DNA of 64,000 nucleotides, from NCBI GenBank assembly GCA_963841855.1, contig CAWJEJ010000001.1, positions 434,001 to 498,000 on the forward strand, in the 5' to 3' direction. The DNA is from CAXBBB01 sp963841855. GTDB taxonomy: Bacteria; Bacteroidota; Rhodothermia; Rhodothermales; BA12. The translations under genes were made by a program, and so were the position numbers. Of this stretch, positions 17,818 through 26,987 are shown one piece after another (positions within the stretch are counted from its first letter, which is position 1; every line of letters starts with the position of its first letter). The notes below the pieces were generated by a model. The model had not been told where the DNA came from. It ran no database searches and was given only the letters and a program-made list of their open reading frames with translations.

Positions 17818-18825
17818 ATGGATCCTATAGCTCTCGCCCGCGATCTCGTCGCCATCGCCTCGCCGACCGGAGAAGAAGCCGCCGTCGTGCGCTACGTCGC
17901 GCAGCGGCTCGAAGCGATGGGTCTGAGCGTGGAGTGGCAGGAAGTAGCGCCCGACCGGTTCAACCTGCTCGCGACCGCCGGCGAGGCGCCACGCGTGGTG
18001 TTCTCGACGCACCTGGACACTGTCCCGGGAATGCCGCCGGTCAGCGAAGACGACACGCACCTCTACGGTCGCGGCTCGTGCGACGCCAAGGGCATCGCCG
18101 CAGTTCAGATCGCGGCTGCGCACCGGCTGATCGCATCGGGCGAGCGGCGCATCGGCCTGCTGTTCACGATCGACGAGGAGGTCGCGTCGGCCGGAGCCCG
18201 AGCGGCGAACGAGCATCCGCTGGCCGCTCAGTGCGCGTTTCTCGTTAACGGTGAGCCGACCGAAAACCGGCTTGGATCGGGCACCAAAGGCTCGCTGCGC
18301 ATGCGGCTGGCGGCGACGGGCCGCGAGGCGCACTCGGCCTATCCCGAGAACGGCACCTCGGCGATCAGCCTGCTGATTCAGGCGCTCAACCGCATCGACG
18401 AGTACGACTGGCCTGCACACGAGGTCTTTGGAGACACGACGATCAACGTGGGCGTCATCGGCGGCGGAACGCGCTCGAACGTAATCGCCGGATCGGCCCA
18501 CGCCGAAGTCCACGTCCGCGTCGCCACGTCGACCGCCGACATCGAAAGGACGATGCGCGCGCTGGCTGGGGGCGACGTAGCCGTCGAGGTACTCTCGGCG
18601 AGCGAGCCGATGGAACTGCACACCGTCGACGGATTCGAGACCGAAGCCGTCCGCTTCACGACCGACATCCCCTACCTGAGCGCTTGGGGCACGCCTCTGC
18701 TGCTCGGCCCCGGAACCATCCTCGACGCCCACACGGACGGCGAGCGCGTCGCCAAGGCTGACCTGCACACCGCCGTCGACCTCTACGAAGCGCTCGGACG
18801 GCGCCTGCTCGGCAGTCTCGACTGA
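17818..18825 (+). CDS. M20 family metallo-deacylase (ArgE/DapE/LysK-like), possible succinyl-DAP desuccinylase
   Basis: The 335-residue di-zinc hydrolase has all ligand motifs: H in STHLDTVPG (about 62-70), D in YGRGSCDAKG (about 84-93), EE in TIDEEVAS (about 117-124), NGEPTEN, and H in DAHTDGERV near the C-terminus. The compact length and GRGSCDAKG motif resemble LysK/ArgE-type enzymes. Because it is divergent from dapB-dapA-dapD and the succinyl branch needs DapE, removing succinate from N-succinyl-DAP is an attractive role. Deacetylation of acetylornithine or acetylcitrulline is equally possible. The start at 17818 is preferred over 17734, which adds 28 unconserved residues. Confidence 0.9.
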   Translation: MDPIALARDLVAIASPTGEEAAVVRYVAQRLEAMGLSVEWQEVAPDRFNLLATAGEAPRVVFSTHLDTVPGMPPVSEDDTHLYGRGSCDAKGIAAVQIAAAHRLIASGERRIGLLFTIDEEVASAGARAANEHPLAAQCAFLVNGEPTENRLGSGTKGSLRMRLAATGREAHSAYPENGTSAISLLIQALNRIDEYDWPAHEVFGDTTINVGVIGGGTRSNVIAGSAHAEVHVRVATSTADIERTMRALAGGDVAVEVLSASEPMELHTVDGFETEAVRFTTDIPYLSAWGTPLLLGPGTILDAHTDGERVAKADLHTAVDLYEALGRRLLGSLD

Positions 18826-18902
18826 TCTCTGCGCGCAGGGTGGAGTGGTCTGAGCGGTTCGATTCGCACGCCGAATCCGCATAGGCAGTGGCGCGCGGGG
18901 CG

Positions 18903-18910
18903 TATATTTG
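18903..18910 (+). promoter_or_regulatory. Consensus-match -7 element ahead of ppiD-like gene
   Basis: TATATTTG is an exact match to the Bacteroidota -7 consensus TAnnTTTG, 86 bases before the ATG at 18997. No TTG was found at the expected -33 distance, so strength is uncertain. A transcript from here would begin with the hairpin at 18923-18969. Confidence 0.4.
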
Positions 18911-18922
18911 GACGTTACCTGT

Positions 18923-18969
18923 GACGAGCCCTCTCGAGCGACAAGCCGGGGCGGCTCGTCGCCTTTTTC
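18923..18969 (+). terminator. Hairpin with T-run between M20 gene and ppiD
   Basis: GACGAGCC and GGCTCGTC form an 8-bp stem around a 22-base loop, followed by GCCTTTTTCT. It can end transcription from the M20 gene 98 bases upstream. Because a consensus -7 element lies only 13 bases before the stem, it could instead be a leader attenuator for ppiD. Confidence 0.6.
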
Positions 18970-18996
18970 TACCTGCACCAACCGCCACGAACTGCT

Positions 18997-21078
18997 ATGG
19001 GCGCAATGACCAAGATCCGGGAGAATACCGGAGTCGTTCTCTGGATTCTCGTGATCGCTTTCGGAATCCTCTTCATGCTTCAGGACGCCAACCTGTTCGA
19101 CAGCTTGAGCGGGGCCGGTGCCAACAATGCGCTCATCGTCGAGGGCGAGCCGGTCACGTACGACGAGTACAACGCCGTCCTCAACCAGCAGACCGAGTTC
19201 TTCAACCAGCAAAATCCCAACGCCGGTCCTCAGGAGCGCGACGCGATCGAAGAGGAAGTTTTCAACCGCATCGTCGAGGACAAGCTGCGCGAGCGCGAGA
19301 TGGACCGCCTCGGGCTAACCGTCAGCGACGCCGAAGTGCAACAGCTCGTCGTCGGGCCGAACCCACACTTCATCATCCGCCAGTACTTCGCCGATGGCCA
19401 GGGAGGCGTCGATCAGGCGCGCTTGCAGGCATTTCTGGACGACGATACGCAGCGCGAAAACGCGATCGGCCTGACCCAGTACATCCGTCAGGCGCGGCGC
19501 CAGGAGAAGTTCGAACAGCTCATCTCCAGCCTCGCTCGCGTCTCGGACGCCGACGTAGCCGCCGAGTACGCGCGTCGCAACCAGTCGGCTCAGGCGGACG
19601 TGGCCATCCTGCCGTTCGCGACCATCTCGGACGTGGACGTGACCGATGCCGAAGTGCGCGACTTCTACGACGACAACCGCGACGACTATCGCCGGGCGCG
19701 CACGCTCAGCATCACAATCGCCTCGATCAGCAAGGAGCCGACGGCGGCTGACTCGTCGATCATTCGCAGTGAGCTGAACCGCCTCAAGACGCGCTTCCAG
19801 AGCGCGAGTGACGACTCGACGTTTCTGGTGCGCAACGACAGCCGCACGCCCTACACCGGCGCCTTCCGCAACGCGGGAGCCCTCCCGCCCGCCGCCGCAT
19901 CGGCCATCTTCCCCAACCCGACTGTGGGCCAGGTCGTAGGTCCCATCTTCGGAGCCGACCAAGCCTACCTCGCCAAAGTAGAGGCCGTCCAAACCGGCGA
20001 CACCGAGCTTGCCAGCGCGCGCCACATCCTGATTCAAGCCGAAGAAGGCGACGACGTCGCTCGGGCGGCAGCGCGCGAGCAGGTGCAAAACTTCCGCACC
20101 CAGATCGAAGGCGGCGCCTCGTTCGAAGCGCTCGCCCGCCAGTTCTCGCAAGACCCGGGATCGGGCATGCGCGGCGGCGACCTGGGCTGGTTTGGTCGCG
20201 GACGCATGGTCGCTCCGTTTGAATCCGCAGCGTTCGACAATCCAGTCGGCTCGCTCGTCGGACCGGTCGAGACGCAGTACGGCTTCCACCTGCTGCGCGT
20301 AGACGGCAGGACGGATCAAGAGGTCAAAGTCGCCCTCTACTCGCTCGACATCGAAGCCGACCCGACGACGCTGCGCGATGCGGAAACGGCTCTGCGCGAC
20401 TTGGCCTACGAGATCGAAGAGCAGGGCATTGAAGGCGGCATGGGCGAGGCTGGTCGCCTCGGAGTCACAGCCACGACAGAGACCGTGACCGACGAGCAGG
20501 ACGTATTCCCCTCGCTCGGCCGCAGCCTGCGCGTGCAGCGCTTCCTACAGCGCGCCCGGGAAGGCGACGTGTCGGAGGTGATCGAACTCAACGACCAGTT
20601 GATCATCCTCGCCGTGGGCGAGGTGACGCCCGAAGGATTCGAGTCGTTCGCAGACATCGAGCCCGAGGTGAAAGGGCGCGCGCTCCGTGCCAAGCGCGAG
20701 GGCGTCGCTCGCGACCGGATGCGTCAGGCGCTGGCTAGCGGCGGCTTCGATGCGGTGCGCAGCCTGGCAGGCGCCTCGGTCAGCAGCCTCAATGTGCGCG
20801 CCGCCTCGCCCATCTTGGGCGCGGCAGGTCCCGCTCCTCGCGCGGTTGGGGCCATTCTTGCCACGCCGAGTGGGCAGACTACGCCCGTCATTACGAGCGA
20901 GGCGGCGGCCATTGTCGCCCGCGTCACGAGCGGCGCCTCGGCTCCCGACATGCCCGAGGCGACCAAGGCGAGCCTGCGCAGCGAACTCGAGTCGAGACGC
21001 CGCCAGACCGTCCGCGCCGAACTGATGCGCTCGCTGCGTGAGAAGGCCGACATTGATGACCGCCGCGTACGCAGCTAA
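18997..21078 (+). CDS. PpiD/SurA-like membrane-anchored periplasmic peptidyl-prolyl isomerase
   Basis: The 693-residue protein has one N-terminal membrane helix (about 13-30, VVLWILVIAFGILFMLQ), then a SurA N-like chaperone region (about 40-200). A parvulin (PpiC) domain follows at about 335-435, with the signatures ASARHILIQAEE, FSQDPGSGMRGGDLGWFGRG and YGFHLLRVDGR. A further chaperone-like C-terminal part completes the PpiD plan. It would help fold envelope and outer-membrane proteins emerging from the Sec translocon. Start may be 18997 (MGAMTKIREN) or the ATG at 19006. A clear terminator follows at 21102. Confidence 0.93.
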   Translation: MGAMTKIRENTGVVLWILVIAFGILFMLQDANLFDSLSGAGANNALIVEGEPVTYDEYNAVLNQQTEFFNQQNPNAGPQERDAIEEEVFNRIVEDKLREREMDRLGLTVSDAEVQQLVVGPNPHFIIRQYFADGQGGVDQARLQAFLDDDTQRENAIGLTQYIRQARRQEKFEQLISSLARVSDADVAAEYARRNQSAQADVAILPFATISDVDVTDAEVRDFYDDNRDDYRRARTLSITIASISKEPTAADSSIIRSELNRLKTRFQSASDDSTFLVRNDSRTPYTGAFRNAGALPPAAASAIFPNPTVGQVVGPIFGADQAYLAKVEAVQTGDTELASARHILIQAEEGDDVARAAAREQVQNFRTQIEGGASFEALARQFSQDPGSGMRGGDLGWFGRGRMVAPFESAAFDNPVGSLVGPVETQYGFHLLRVDGRTDQEVKVALYSLDIEADPTTLRDAETALRDLAYEIEEQGIEGGMGEAGRLGVTATTETVTDEQDVFPSLGRSLRVQRFLQRAREGDVSEVIELNDQLIILAVGEVTPEGFESFADIEPEVKGRALRAKREGVARDRMRQALASGGFDAVRSLAGASVSSLNVRAASPILGAAGPAPRAVGAILATPSGQTTPVITSEAAAIVARVTSGASAPDMPEATKASLRSELESRRRQTVRAELMRSLREKADIDDRRVRS

Positions 21079-21101
21079 CGCGAGCACTTCCGGTCTCCTT
21101 T

Positions 21102-21142
21102 CGGGCGTCTCGGCTTAGGTCGGGACGCCCGTTCTGCGTTTT
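21102..21142 (+). terminator. Intrinsic terminator after ppiD-like gene
   Basis: CGGGCGTC and GACGCCCG form an 8-bp stem with a 14-base loop, followed by a T-rich stretch (TTCTGCGTTTT). It lies 23 bases after the stop. Confidence 0.6.
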
Positions 21143-21196
21143 GAATCGTCGGCTCTAGTCGGCTGAAGCCTCCGGCTGCTTTCGGGTTGGCGTTCG

Positions 21197-22510
21197 CTAG
21201 GTCGCGCGCCACGACAACCGCACCGCCGGCGCGTCCGCATCGACCAGCCAGGGCGAAGCGCGCCGAGCGCCCGGCACCCACACGATGTCATTGCCAGCAC
21301 AAACGACGGGCCACGACGCTCTCTCCGACGCGGGCACCTGGGCCTCGGTGAGCACGTCGGAGATCCGCTTGGTGTGTCCTCCCAACGTGCGAAGGCTGTC
21401 GCCCGCGGTCCAGGGTCTCACGATCAGAGGCCACGGAGCGGCCGCGTCCACCCATGCCTCTGCAGGGTTAGCCGCCAGCGGATGAGGTCTGCGAGCCGGT
21501 GCATCTGCGCTCACGCTGTACCGATTCCAGCGGACGCGACCACGCCAGGCCAGCAGGCCTTCCTCTGGCACAACCGTTTGCCGAGTGAACCGCAGCGCGT
21601 CTTGCTCGCGCCAGACGACCGCATCGCCGAACGCGACTCGGCGCCCTTTTTGAGCCCGTATCAGCCTCACGACGATCTCGACTCGCGCCTGCGTAGGCCG
21701 TATGCGCAACAGGCGGCGGAGAGCTCGCGTCAGCACCATACCCAACAGCGTCGGATCAGCGTGGCGGAGCGGCTCCAGGAGCAGTGCGTCCCCTTTGCGA
21801 GTATGCTCCCAGACCGCTTCCAATTGAGGCGTGATCAGATCGGCATAGTGGCGGCCGATCAGCCCGGCCGTGCGCGCAACGGGTGCCGACCCGCCGAAGC
21901 GTTCGAGCAGCGCGCGCACGTGGGTGCGGTCGTACGCGCTGGACTCATTGGAGAGATCGTCTCGCCAGTCGAGTTGATGGTGATCGGCGTAGGCGCGCAG
22001 ATCGGCGCGGCTCAGGCTCAGTAAAGGGCGCAGCAGTCGAGCCGGCCCCAGTTTGCGCGACGGCGCCATTGCTCCCAAGCGATCTGGCCCGGCACCTCGC
22101 AGCAGTTTGAGTATGACCGTTTCCGCCTGATCGTCGCGGTGGTGCGCTACGGTGACGATCGGAAACCCGTGTTTGCGGGCTAGTGCCTGAAACCAGCCGT
22201 ACCGCACACGCCGTGCCCACGCTTGGCGGTTCGAGCGCGGCACGCCAGAGCGGACGCGCCGCACCGCCAGCGGCACGTTCCACCGCTCACACAGGTCGCG
22301 GACCAGCGCCTCGTCCGCGTCCGCGTCGTCCCCTCGCAGCCCGTAATTGACGTGCGCCGCGCCCAGTTGTAGACTATCAGAAGCCGAGCGCGCCTGCACC
22401 AGTGCATGAAGCAGTACGACCGAATCCATCCCTCCGCTGACGCCGACGAGTACGCGGGCATCGCGCGAGCCGAACGCCTCCTCTACCGCATCGGAGACCG
22501 GATCACCCAC
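21197..22510 (-). CDS. tilS: tRNA(Ile)-lysidine synthetase (TilS)
   Basis: TilS converts the wobble C of the tRNA-Ile CAU anticodon to lysidine, making it read AUA. The ATP-binding PP-loop SGGMDS is at 25-30, followed by HVNYGLRGDDADAD and HHRDDQAETVILKLLRGAG, both family signatures. The C-terminal domain (about 350-437) ends VRLSWRAT. The start overlaps the mutL stop by 8 bases, so the two are probably translated together. Confidence 0.95.
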   Translation of the reverse strand: MGDPVSDAVEEAFGSRDARVLVGVSGGMDSVVLLHALVQARSASDSLQLGAAHVNYGLRGDDADADEALVRDLCERWNVPLAVRRVRSGVPRSNRQAWARRVRYGWFQALARKHGFPIVTVAHHRDDQAETVILKLLRGAGPDRLGAMAPSRKLGPARLLRPLLSLSRADLRAYADHHQLDWRDDLSNESSAYDRTHVRALLERFGGSAPVARTAGLIGRHYADLITPQLEAVWEHTRKGDALLLEPLRHADPTLLGMVLTRALRRLLRIRPTQARVEIVVRLIRAQKGRRVAFGDAVVWREQDALRFTRQTVVPEEGLLAWRGRVRWNRYSVSADAPARRPHPLAANPAEAWVDAAAPWPLIVRPWTAGDSLRTLGGHTKRISDVLTEAQVPASERASWPVVCAGNDIVWVPGARRASPWLVDADAPAVRLSWRAT

Positions 22511-24479
22511 GGCCGAACCGGCGGTCCAGGTCGCCCAGCGTGAGTTGAATCAGCGTGGGGCGGCCGTCGGGCGCAGCGAAAGGCGTCGCACAGGCGAAGA
22601 GTTCGTCAACCACGTCGCGCATGCGGGGCGGATCAAGCGTCGTGCCGCGCCGCAGGGCGCGCCGCTTGGCGATGCTTCGAGCCAGCGCGACGGTCGGCGC
22701 GACGGGTTCATCGTCTTGCATCTCTCGGTACTGATCGAGCACGTCTTCGAGCAGCGTCCGCGCCTCGCCCACCGACACGTCGGTCGGCAGCCCAGTCACG
22801 ACGACGGCGCGTCCGCTCCCCACCGACAGCGTGAAGCCCAGCGCGCGCAGGCGCGGCAGCAGCGTGTTGAGCAGCGCCAGGTCGGGCGCGCTGAACGTGT
22901 AGGTTTCGGGCATCATCTGCTGAGAGAGCGCCAGTCCGTCCTGAAGTGCGTCCAGGGCGCGTTCGTAGACGATGCGCTCGTGCGCCGCCTGCTGATCGAC
23001 GATGACAATGCCAGACCGCGTCGACGCCAGAATGTAGGCGCCGTGCAACTGCACCAGCACGTCGGCCGAAGCGCGCGGAGGGGCTGCCGCGTCGTCGCCC
23101 GCAAACAGCGAGGGAAGCGAAGCCGGTATGCTAGGGCGAAACAGCAAGTCGCTCTGTTCGATCGGCGACAGCGCCGCATCGGAGGTTGGGCTAGATGGCA
23201 CGAGTCGACCGGGAGCCTGCCCGCCTCCATATTCCGGCCTTTTGCCAGATGGCGCGGAGGCCGAAGCGGGCATCGACCACCCTCCAGACGGGCGAATAGG
23301 CTCGGCCGGGCTGCCGCGCACGTCCTCGCCGACTTCGTTCAGGGGCGCCTGATCGAGCAAGCTGTTACCTGTAGCTTCCTCGGGAGCTACCCGGTCGACG
23401 GTCAGGCCGCCCATGCTCATCGCCCGCCGCGTGACGGCACGTACAAATGCGTAGATGCCCTGATCGTCGTCGAACTTGATCTCGGCCTTGGTCGGGTGAA
23501 CGTTGACGTCGATGTGGCGCGGGTCGAGTTCGAGAAACAAGACGTAGAACGGATGCGCGTCGCTCGCGGTCAGCCCTTCGTACGCCGACCGGACCGCGTG
23601 CTCAATCGACCGGTTGCGCACGTAGCGACCGTTGACGAACACGTACTGGACGCCGCGCTGTTTGCGCGCCAGTTCGGGGCGCCCCAGCAGTCCACGCGCC
23701 GTTAGATAACTCGTCGACTCCTCGACTTCAATCAGTCCGCTCGCGTGGTCGTCGTCCCATAGCGCCCGGATGCGAGCCCCAAGCGCATCGTAGAACGAAC
23801 CCTCGGGGTGTCCGTGCAGTCGGTACACGTCCTCGTCGCCGCTGACGAACGCGAACGCGACGCGTGGATGCGAGAGCGCGAGCGTCTGAAAAGCCTCAAG
23901 CAGGTGGCGGTACTCAGTCGCCGGTTTTTTGAGAAAAGCGCGGCGTGCGGGGACGTTGTAGAACAGGTTGCGGACGGACAGGCTCGTGCCCGGAGGCGTC
24001 GCAACCGGCTCGTTGGCGACGATCGCTCCACCTTCGACAGCGAGCCGAACACCCGCTGCGTCTTGCACGCGCCGCGTCTTGATCTCGACGCGCGCGATGG
24101 ATGCGATGGACGCCAGCGCCTCGCCCCTGAAACCCAGCGTGCGCAGCGTATTCAGGTCTTCGACGGCTCGGATCTTACTCGTCGCGTGCCGCCGCAGGCA
24201 CGCCATGGCGTCAGACGGGCTCATTCCCGACCCGTCGTCGATCACCTGAAGCAGTTCGCCGCCCGCGCCCTTGACAGCGATAGTGACGCTGCGCGCCCCA
24301 GCGTCCAGGCTGTTTTCGACCAGTTCCTTTAGGGCCGACGCGGGCCGCTGCACCACCTCTCCGGCGGCAATCTTGTTGGCCAACGTCTCGGGCATCAACC
24401 GAATGATGCCGTCGTCCGAGGCTTCGTATTGAGCGGCGGAAGACAACGGCAGCGCTACGATCCGAACAGCATCGACCAC
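22503..24479 (-). CDS. mutL: DNA mismatch repair endonuclease MutL
   Basis: The 658-residue protein has the GHKL ATPase domain (about 28-340: KELVENSLDAGA, DDGSGM, TLGFRGEALASI), a Pro/Ser-rich linker (about 380-450) and a C-terminal dimerisation/endonuclease domain. The metal motif there reads DQQAAHERIVYE (about 492-503), with Q in place of the H of canonical DQHA(x)2E(x)4E. It acts after MutS recognises mismatches. The N-terminus at ATG 24479 is about 20 residues longer than usual. It overlaps the upstream small gene by 25 bases. Confidence 0.97.
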   Translation of the reverse strand: MVDAVRIVALPLSSAAQYEASDDGIIRLMPETLANKIAAGEVVQRPASALKELVENSLDAGARSVTIAVKGAGGELLQVIDDGSGMSPSDAMACLRRHATSKIRAVEDLNTLRTLGFRGEALASIASIARVEIKTRRVQDAAGVRLAVEGGAIVANEPVATPPGTSLSVRNLFYNVPARRAFLKKPATEYRHLLEAFQTLALSHPRVAFAFVSGDEDVYRLHGHPEGSFYDALGARIRALWDDDHASGLIEVEESTSYLTARGLLGRPELARKQRGVQYVFVNGRYVRNRSIEHAVRSAYEGLTASDAHPFYVLFLELDPRHIDVNVHPTKAEIKFDDDQGIYAFVRAVTRRAMSMGGLTVDRVAPEEATGNSLLDQAPLNEVGEDVRGSPAEPIRPSGGWSMPASASAPSGKRPEYGGGQAPGRLVPSSPTSDAALSPIEQSDLLFRPSIPASLPSLFAGDDAAAPPRASADVLVQLHGAYILASTRSGIVIVDQQAAHERIVYERALDALQDGLALSQQMMPETYTFSAPDLALLNTLLPRLRALGFTLSVGSGRAVVVTGLPTDVSVGEARTLLEDVLDQYREMQDDEPVAPTVALARSIAKRRALRRGTTLDPPRMRDVVDELFACATPFAAPDGRPTLIQLTLGDLDRRFGRG

Positions 24480-24694
24480 GCCGATCCGGCGCCGTCGAGC
24501 GAGTTGAGGATGAACAAAGCGATCACGACCATAGCGCCGTAGAGGAGCGCTTTGGTAGGCGACGAGCGCTTCTTCGTCTTGCGAGCGACGCGCATCTTGC
24601 TGCGCAGCGACTCGTCGCGGCGAGGGTCGTAGTAGCGCGGCTCGTAGTCGAAGCGGCGGGGACGGGGGCGGCTGCCGGAAACGAAAAATCCCAT
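24455..24694 (-). CDS. Small conserved single-pass membrane protein of Bacteroidota
   Basis: A 79-residue protein with a basic, aromatic N-terminal half containing FDYEPRYYDPRRDE and one C-terminal membrane helix (about 49-66, ALLYGAMVVIALFILNSL). The F-x-Y-x-PRYYDP motif next to mutL is a recurring feature of Bacteroidota genomes, sometimes mislabelled as a riboflavin synthase subunit. The function is unknown. The 25-base overlap with mutL implies coupled translation. Confidence 0.82.
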   Translation of the reverse strand: MGFFVSGSRPRPRRFDYEPRYYDPRRDESLRSKMRVARKTKKRSSPTKALLYGAMVVIALFILNSLDGAGSAWSMLFGS

Positions 24695-24770
24695 AGGTCT
24701 AGCAGTGTCTGCACTCGGTCTTGCTCTGCTGGATCAACGAAATGTGCCGTTTGCCGTTCCCCGCCGCGCT

Positions 24771-25619
24771 TCAGGTCAGCAGCGTCCAGCGGAGGTAGAC
24801 GTAGCACAGCGGGGCGGCCACGAGGATGGCGTCGAACCGGTCCAGGATGCCGCCATGTCCCGGCAGCACGCGCCCGCTGTCCTTGGCGCCAACGGCCCGC
24901 TTGATCCGGCTCTCGGCCAGGTCCCCAAGCGGGCTCACGATGCCTCCAATCAGCGAGACGACGGCGATGTGGATCAGTGGCACGTCGAGGCCGAAGCGCG
25001 GAAAAACGAACAGTCCAAACACGACGCCGACCAGAACCGCGCCTACCGCTCCTCCAATGGCGCCCTCCCACGTCTTCTTGGGCGAGACGATCGGCGCGAG
25101 CGGGTGCTTGCCGAAGCGTCGGCCCGAGTAGTAAGCAAACGTATCGGACGCCCAGACGGCGAAGAACACCAGAAACGTCAGCCAGAACGCGTGAGACTGC
25201 GAGAACGGCTCCGTCGCCATGCCCCATCCGCCCAGTTCGAGCCGCAGCCGCAGCACGCACGTCAGCAGCGCCGTTGGATAGAGCGCTCCGGCCAGCGTGA
25301 TGCCGATGACGGCCGGGAAGCGCTCGTCGGGCCGCGCAAACGGTAGATACGCAACGTAGAGCGCCACGCCGACGAACAGCCACGCCTCGGCAAACGGAAC
25401 GACAGCCTGCAACACGACCAGCAGCCCGATCAGCAGCCCCCAACGCCGGTGAACTCGGATGCCCCCCTGCATAGCCAGAGCGTACAGCTCGGATTGCGCA
25501 ACGAGTGCCAGAACCGCTACGCCCGCTACGAGCCACCAACTACCCAGCCACAGCATCGCGACCGTGACGAGAGCGCCGATGAGGGCGGTCCAGATCCGCG
25601 TCACACTCTCGCGCGGCAC
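24771..25619 (-). CDS. cdsA: Phosphatidate cytidylyltransferase (CdsA)
   Basis: CdsA makes CDP-diacylglycerol from phosphatidic acid and CTP at the inner membrane. The 282-residue polytopic protein has about seven membrane helices. It carries the full C-terminal family signature SRIKRAVGAKDSGRVLPGHG followed by GILDR (about 235-260). SPKKTWEGAIGG at about 180 is the other conserved block. It starts at the base before the DUF2007 stop and is probably cotranscribed with it. Confidence 0.97.
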   Translation of the reverse strand: MPRESVTRIWTALIGALVTVAMLWLGSWWLVAGVAVLALVAQSELYALAMQGGIRVHRRWGLLIGLLVVLQAVVPFAEAWLFVGVALYVAYLPFARPDERFPAVIGITLAGALYPTALLTCVLRLRLELGGWGMATEPFSQSHAFWLTFLVFFAVWASDTFAYYSGRRFGKHPLAPIVSPKKTWEGAIGGAVGAVLVGVVFGLFVFPRFGLDVPLIHIAVVSLIGGIVSPLGDLAESRIKRAVGAKDSGRVLPGHGGILDRFDAILVAAPLCYVYLRWTLLT

Positions 25620-25620
25620 G

Positions 25621-26013
25621 TCAGGTTAGCGGACGGTCCGCGCCCGCTTGGTCCTCTTCGTCGTCGAACGTGAGCGAGATGCTCTCGATTCCCGAATCGA
25701 GCGACGCCTCGTCCTCTTCGCTCTCGGCGTCCGGCGAAACCGGATTGGCGGACATCGCAGCTCTCTCGAGTTCGGCATCCGAGACCGGCTTGGCGTTCAA
25801 GATCGTGCGCGCCTGCTCGGCGTCCTGCGGCTCGACCAGAACGTGCGCGCCGGACAAGTCGCCGACGTTAAGGTTGAACGAGTGGTCGCGGTGCGTCAGC
25901 ACGACGGCTTTCAGGCCCTCGTTTCCCAGCCGGTCGCGCACTAGATCGGCTTCGTAGTCGGTAGCCGAGGAGAAAATGATGGTCCAGTCTTCGTAGATGT
26001 TGGGAGTGCTCAT
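25621..26013 (-). CDS. DUF2007 family small protein
   Basis: A 130-residue cytoplasmic protein. Residues about 8-75 (WTIIFSSATDYEADLVRDRL ... AHVLVEPQDAEQARTIL) match the DUF2007 putative signal-transducing fold, a ferredoxin-like domain of unknown role. The C-terminal 45 residues are strongly acidic and probably disordered. Chosen start is ATG 26013 (MSTPNIYED) after a CT-rich leader. Lies between the CPBP protease and cdsA, an order conserved in Bacteroidota. Confidence 0.85.
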   Translation of the reverse strand: MSTPNIYEDWTIIFSSATDYEADLVRDRLGNEGLKAVVLTHRDHSFNLNVGDLSGAHVLVEPQDAEQARTILNAKPVSDAELERAAMSANPVSPDAESEEDEASLDSGIESISLTFDDEEDQAGADRPLT

Positions 26014-26033
26014 AGCGAGGGAGAAAGTCGAGG

Positions 26034-26987
26034 TCAGGGAGTCCCCAAGGTACGAGACTCGCCGCCGTCCGGCGTGCGGGAATCGGGCGCCGTGGCGCGG
26101 TGTAACCAGAAGATCAGCGCTGCCGCTCCGATCAGCCCCAACCAGAACGCGTACGCGGGAAAGGTGAGCATCTTGGCCGGATCGTCGGCTAACCCGGCGA
26201 AGACCACCAGCGACCCGTTGTAGGCGAGGTGTACCGCCACTCCCGTCCAAACGCTGCGCGTGCGCCGCACGACGTAGGCGAGGAAGCAGCCCAGCAGAGC
26301 CAGAGCGAACAGCTGAGAGAACCGCAAGTGATAGGCGGCAAAAATGACGCCGGAGAGAACCACTCCCCACCCGGGACCACACGCGCGCTCGGTCTGGCGC
26401 TGGAAGTATCCTCTGAACATCAATTCCTCGAACAGCGCAGGCGTGAGCGCGAGCAGCACCAGGTTGAGGCCGATTCCCTGAGAGCTGCTCAGTACGCGCT
26501 CCATCAGTTCGAGCTGAGACGCTTCGAACTCTCGCAGCGATTGAGGCATCGGGAGCGTCGCGTTCCACTCGCTGATCACCTGAACGACCGGAATCAGGCA
26601 CATCACGATCAGAATCGGGACGACGATCGCTAGAGGGTGAGGGCGAAGCCTCACGCGCAGGAAGGCGTCGGGCTGGCTGGTGTGCATTCGAGCCGCCAGC
26701 CACGCGATCAACCCCAGTCCGATCACCTGCCCGATGGCGTTGGCGCCGATCATCGCATTGGGTCGTGCCAAGATGCCTTGCTGCATCTCGATGAAGAGCC
26801 GCTCCAACGACACGCCTTGCATCGCCGAGAGCGAAATGAGCGCGACGAATCCCGCAGCCTGATACGCCACGAATGCTACGGCGAGGACCAGCATGCCCCA
26901 GAAGAGCGCGGTCGGCCTGGTCTGTGGATACGGCTGCTCCACAGGTCCGTCGAGCGGAAAGCGTATCGGGCGTTGGAAAAAGGTCAC
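26034..26987 (-). CDS. CPBP family intramembrane glutamic endopeptidase
   Basis: The 317-residue protein has about eight membrane helices. It carries the three CPBP/Abi motifs: EExxxR as FEELMFRGYF, FxxxH as FAAYH, and HxxxN as HLAYNGS. These form the active site in Rce1-type intramembrane proteases. Substrate is unknown; members act in prenyl-protein processing, self-immunity or envelope regulation. Heads the CPBP-DUF2007-cdsA run. Confidence 0.92.
   Translation of the reverse strand: MTFFQRPIRFPLDGPVEQPYPQTRPTALFWGMLVLAVAFVAYQAAGFVALISLSAMQGVSLERLFIEMQQGILARPNAMIGANAIGQVIGLGLIAWLAARMHTSQPDAFLRVRLRPHPLAIVVPILIVMCLIPVVQVISEWNATLPMPQSLREFEASQLELMERVLSSSQGIGLNLVLLALTPALFEELMFRGYFQRQTERACGPGWGVVLSGVIFAAYHLRFSQLFALALLGCFLAYVVRRTRSVWTGVAVHLAYNGSLVVFAGLADDPAKMLTFPAYAFWLGLIGAAALIFWLHRATAPDSRTPDGGESRTLGTP

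Noticed and set aside
17806..19212. 468-residue minus-strand frame opposite the M20 deacylase
   Set aside because: Antisense shadow that also crosses a promoter and hairpin region.
24700..24770. Possible short gene between cdsA and the small membrane protein
   Set aside because: No frame with start and protein-like composition in this gap.
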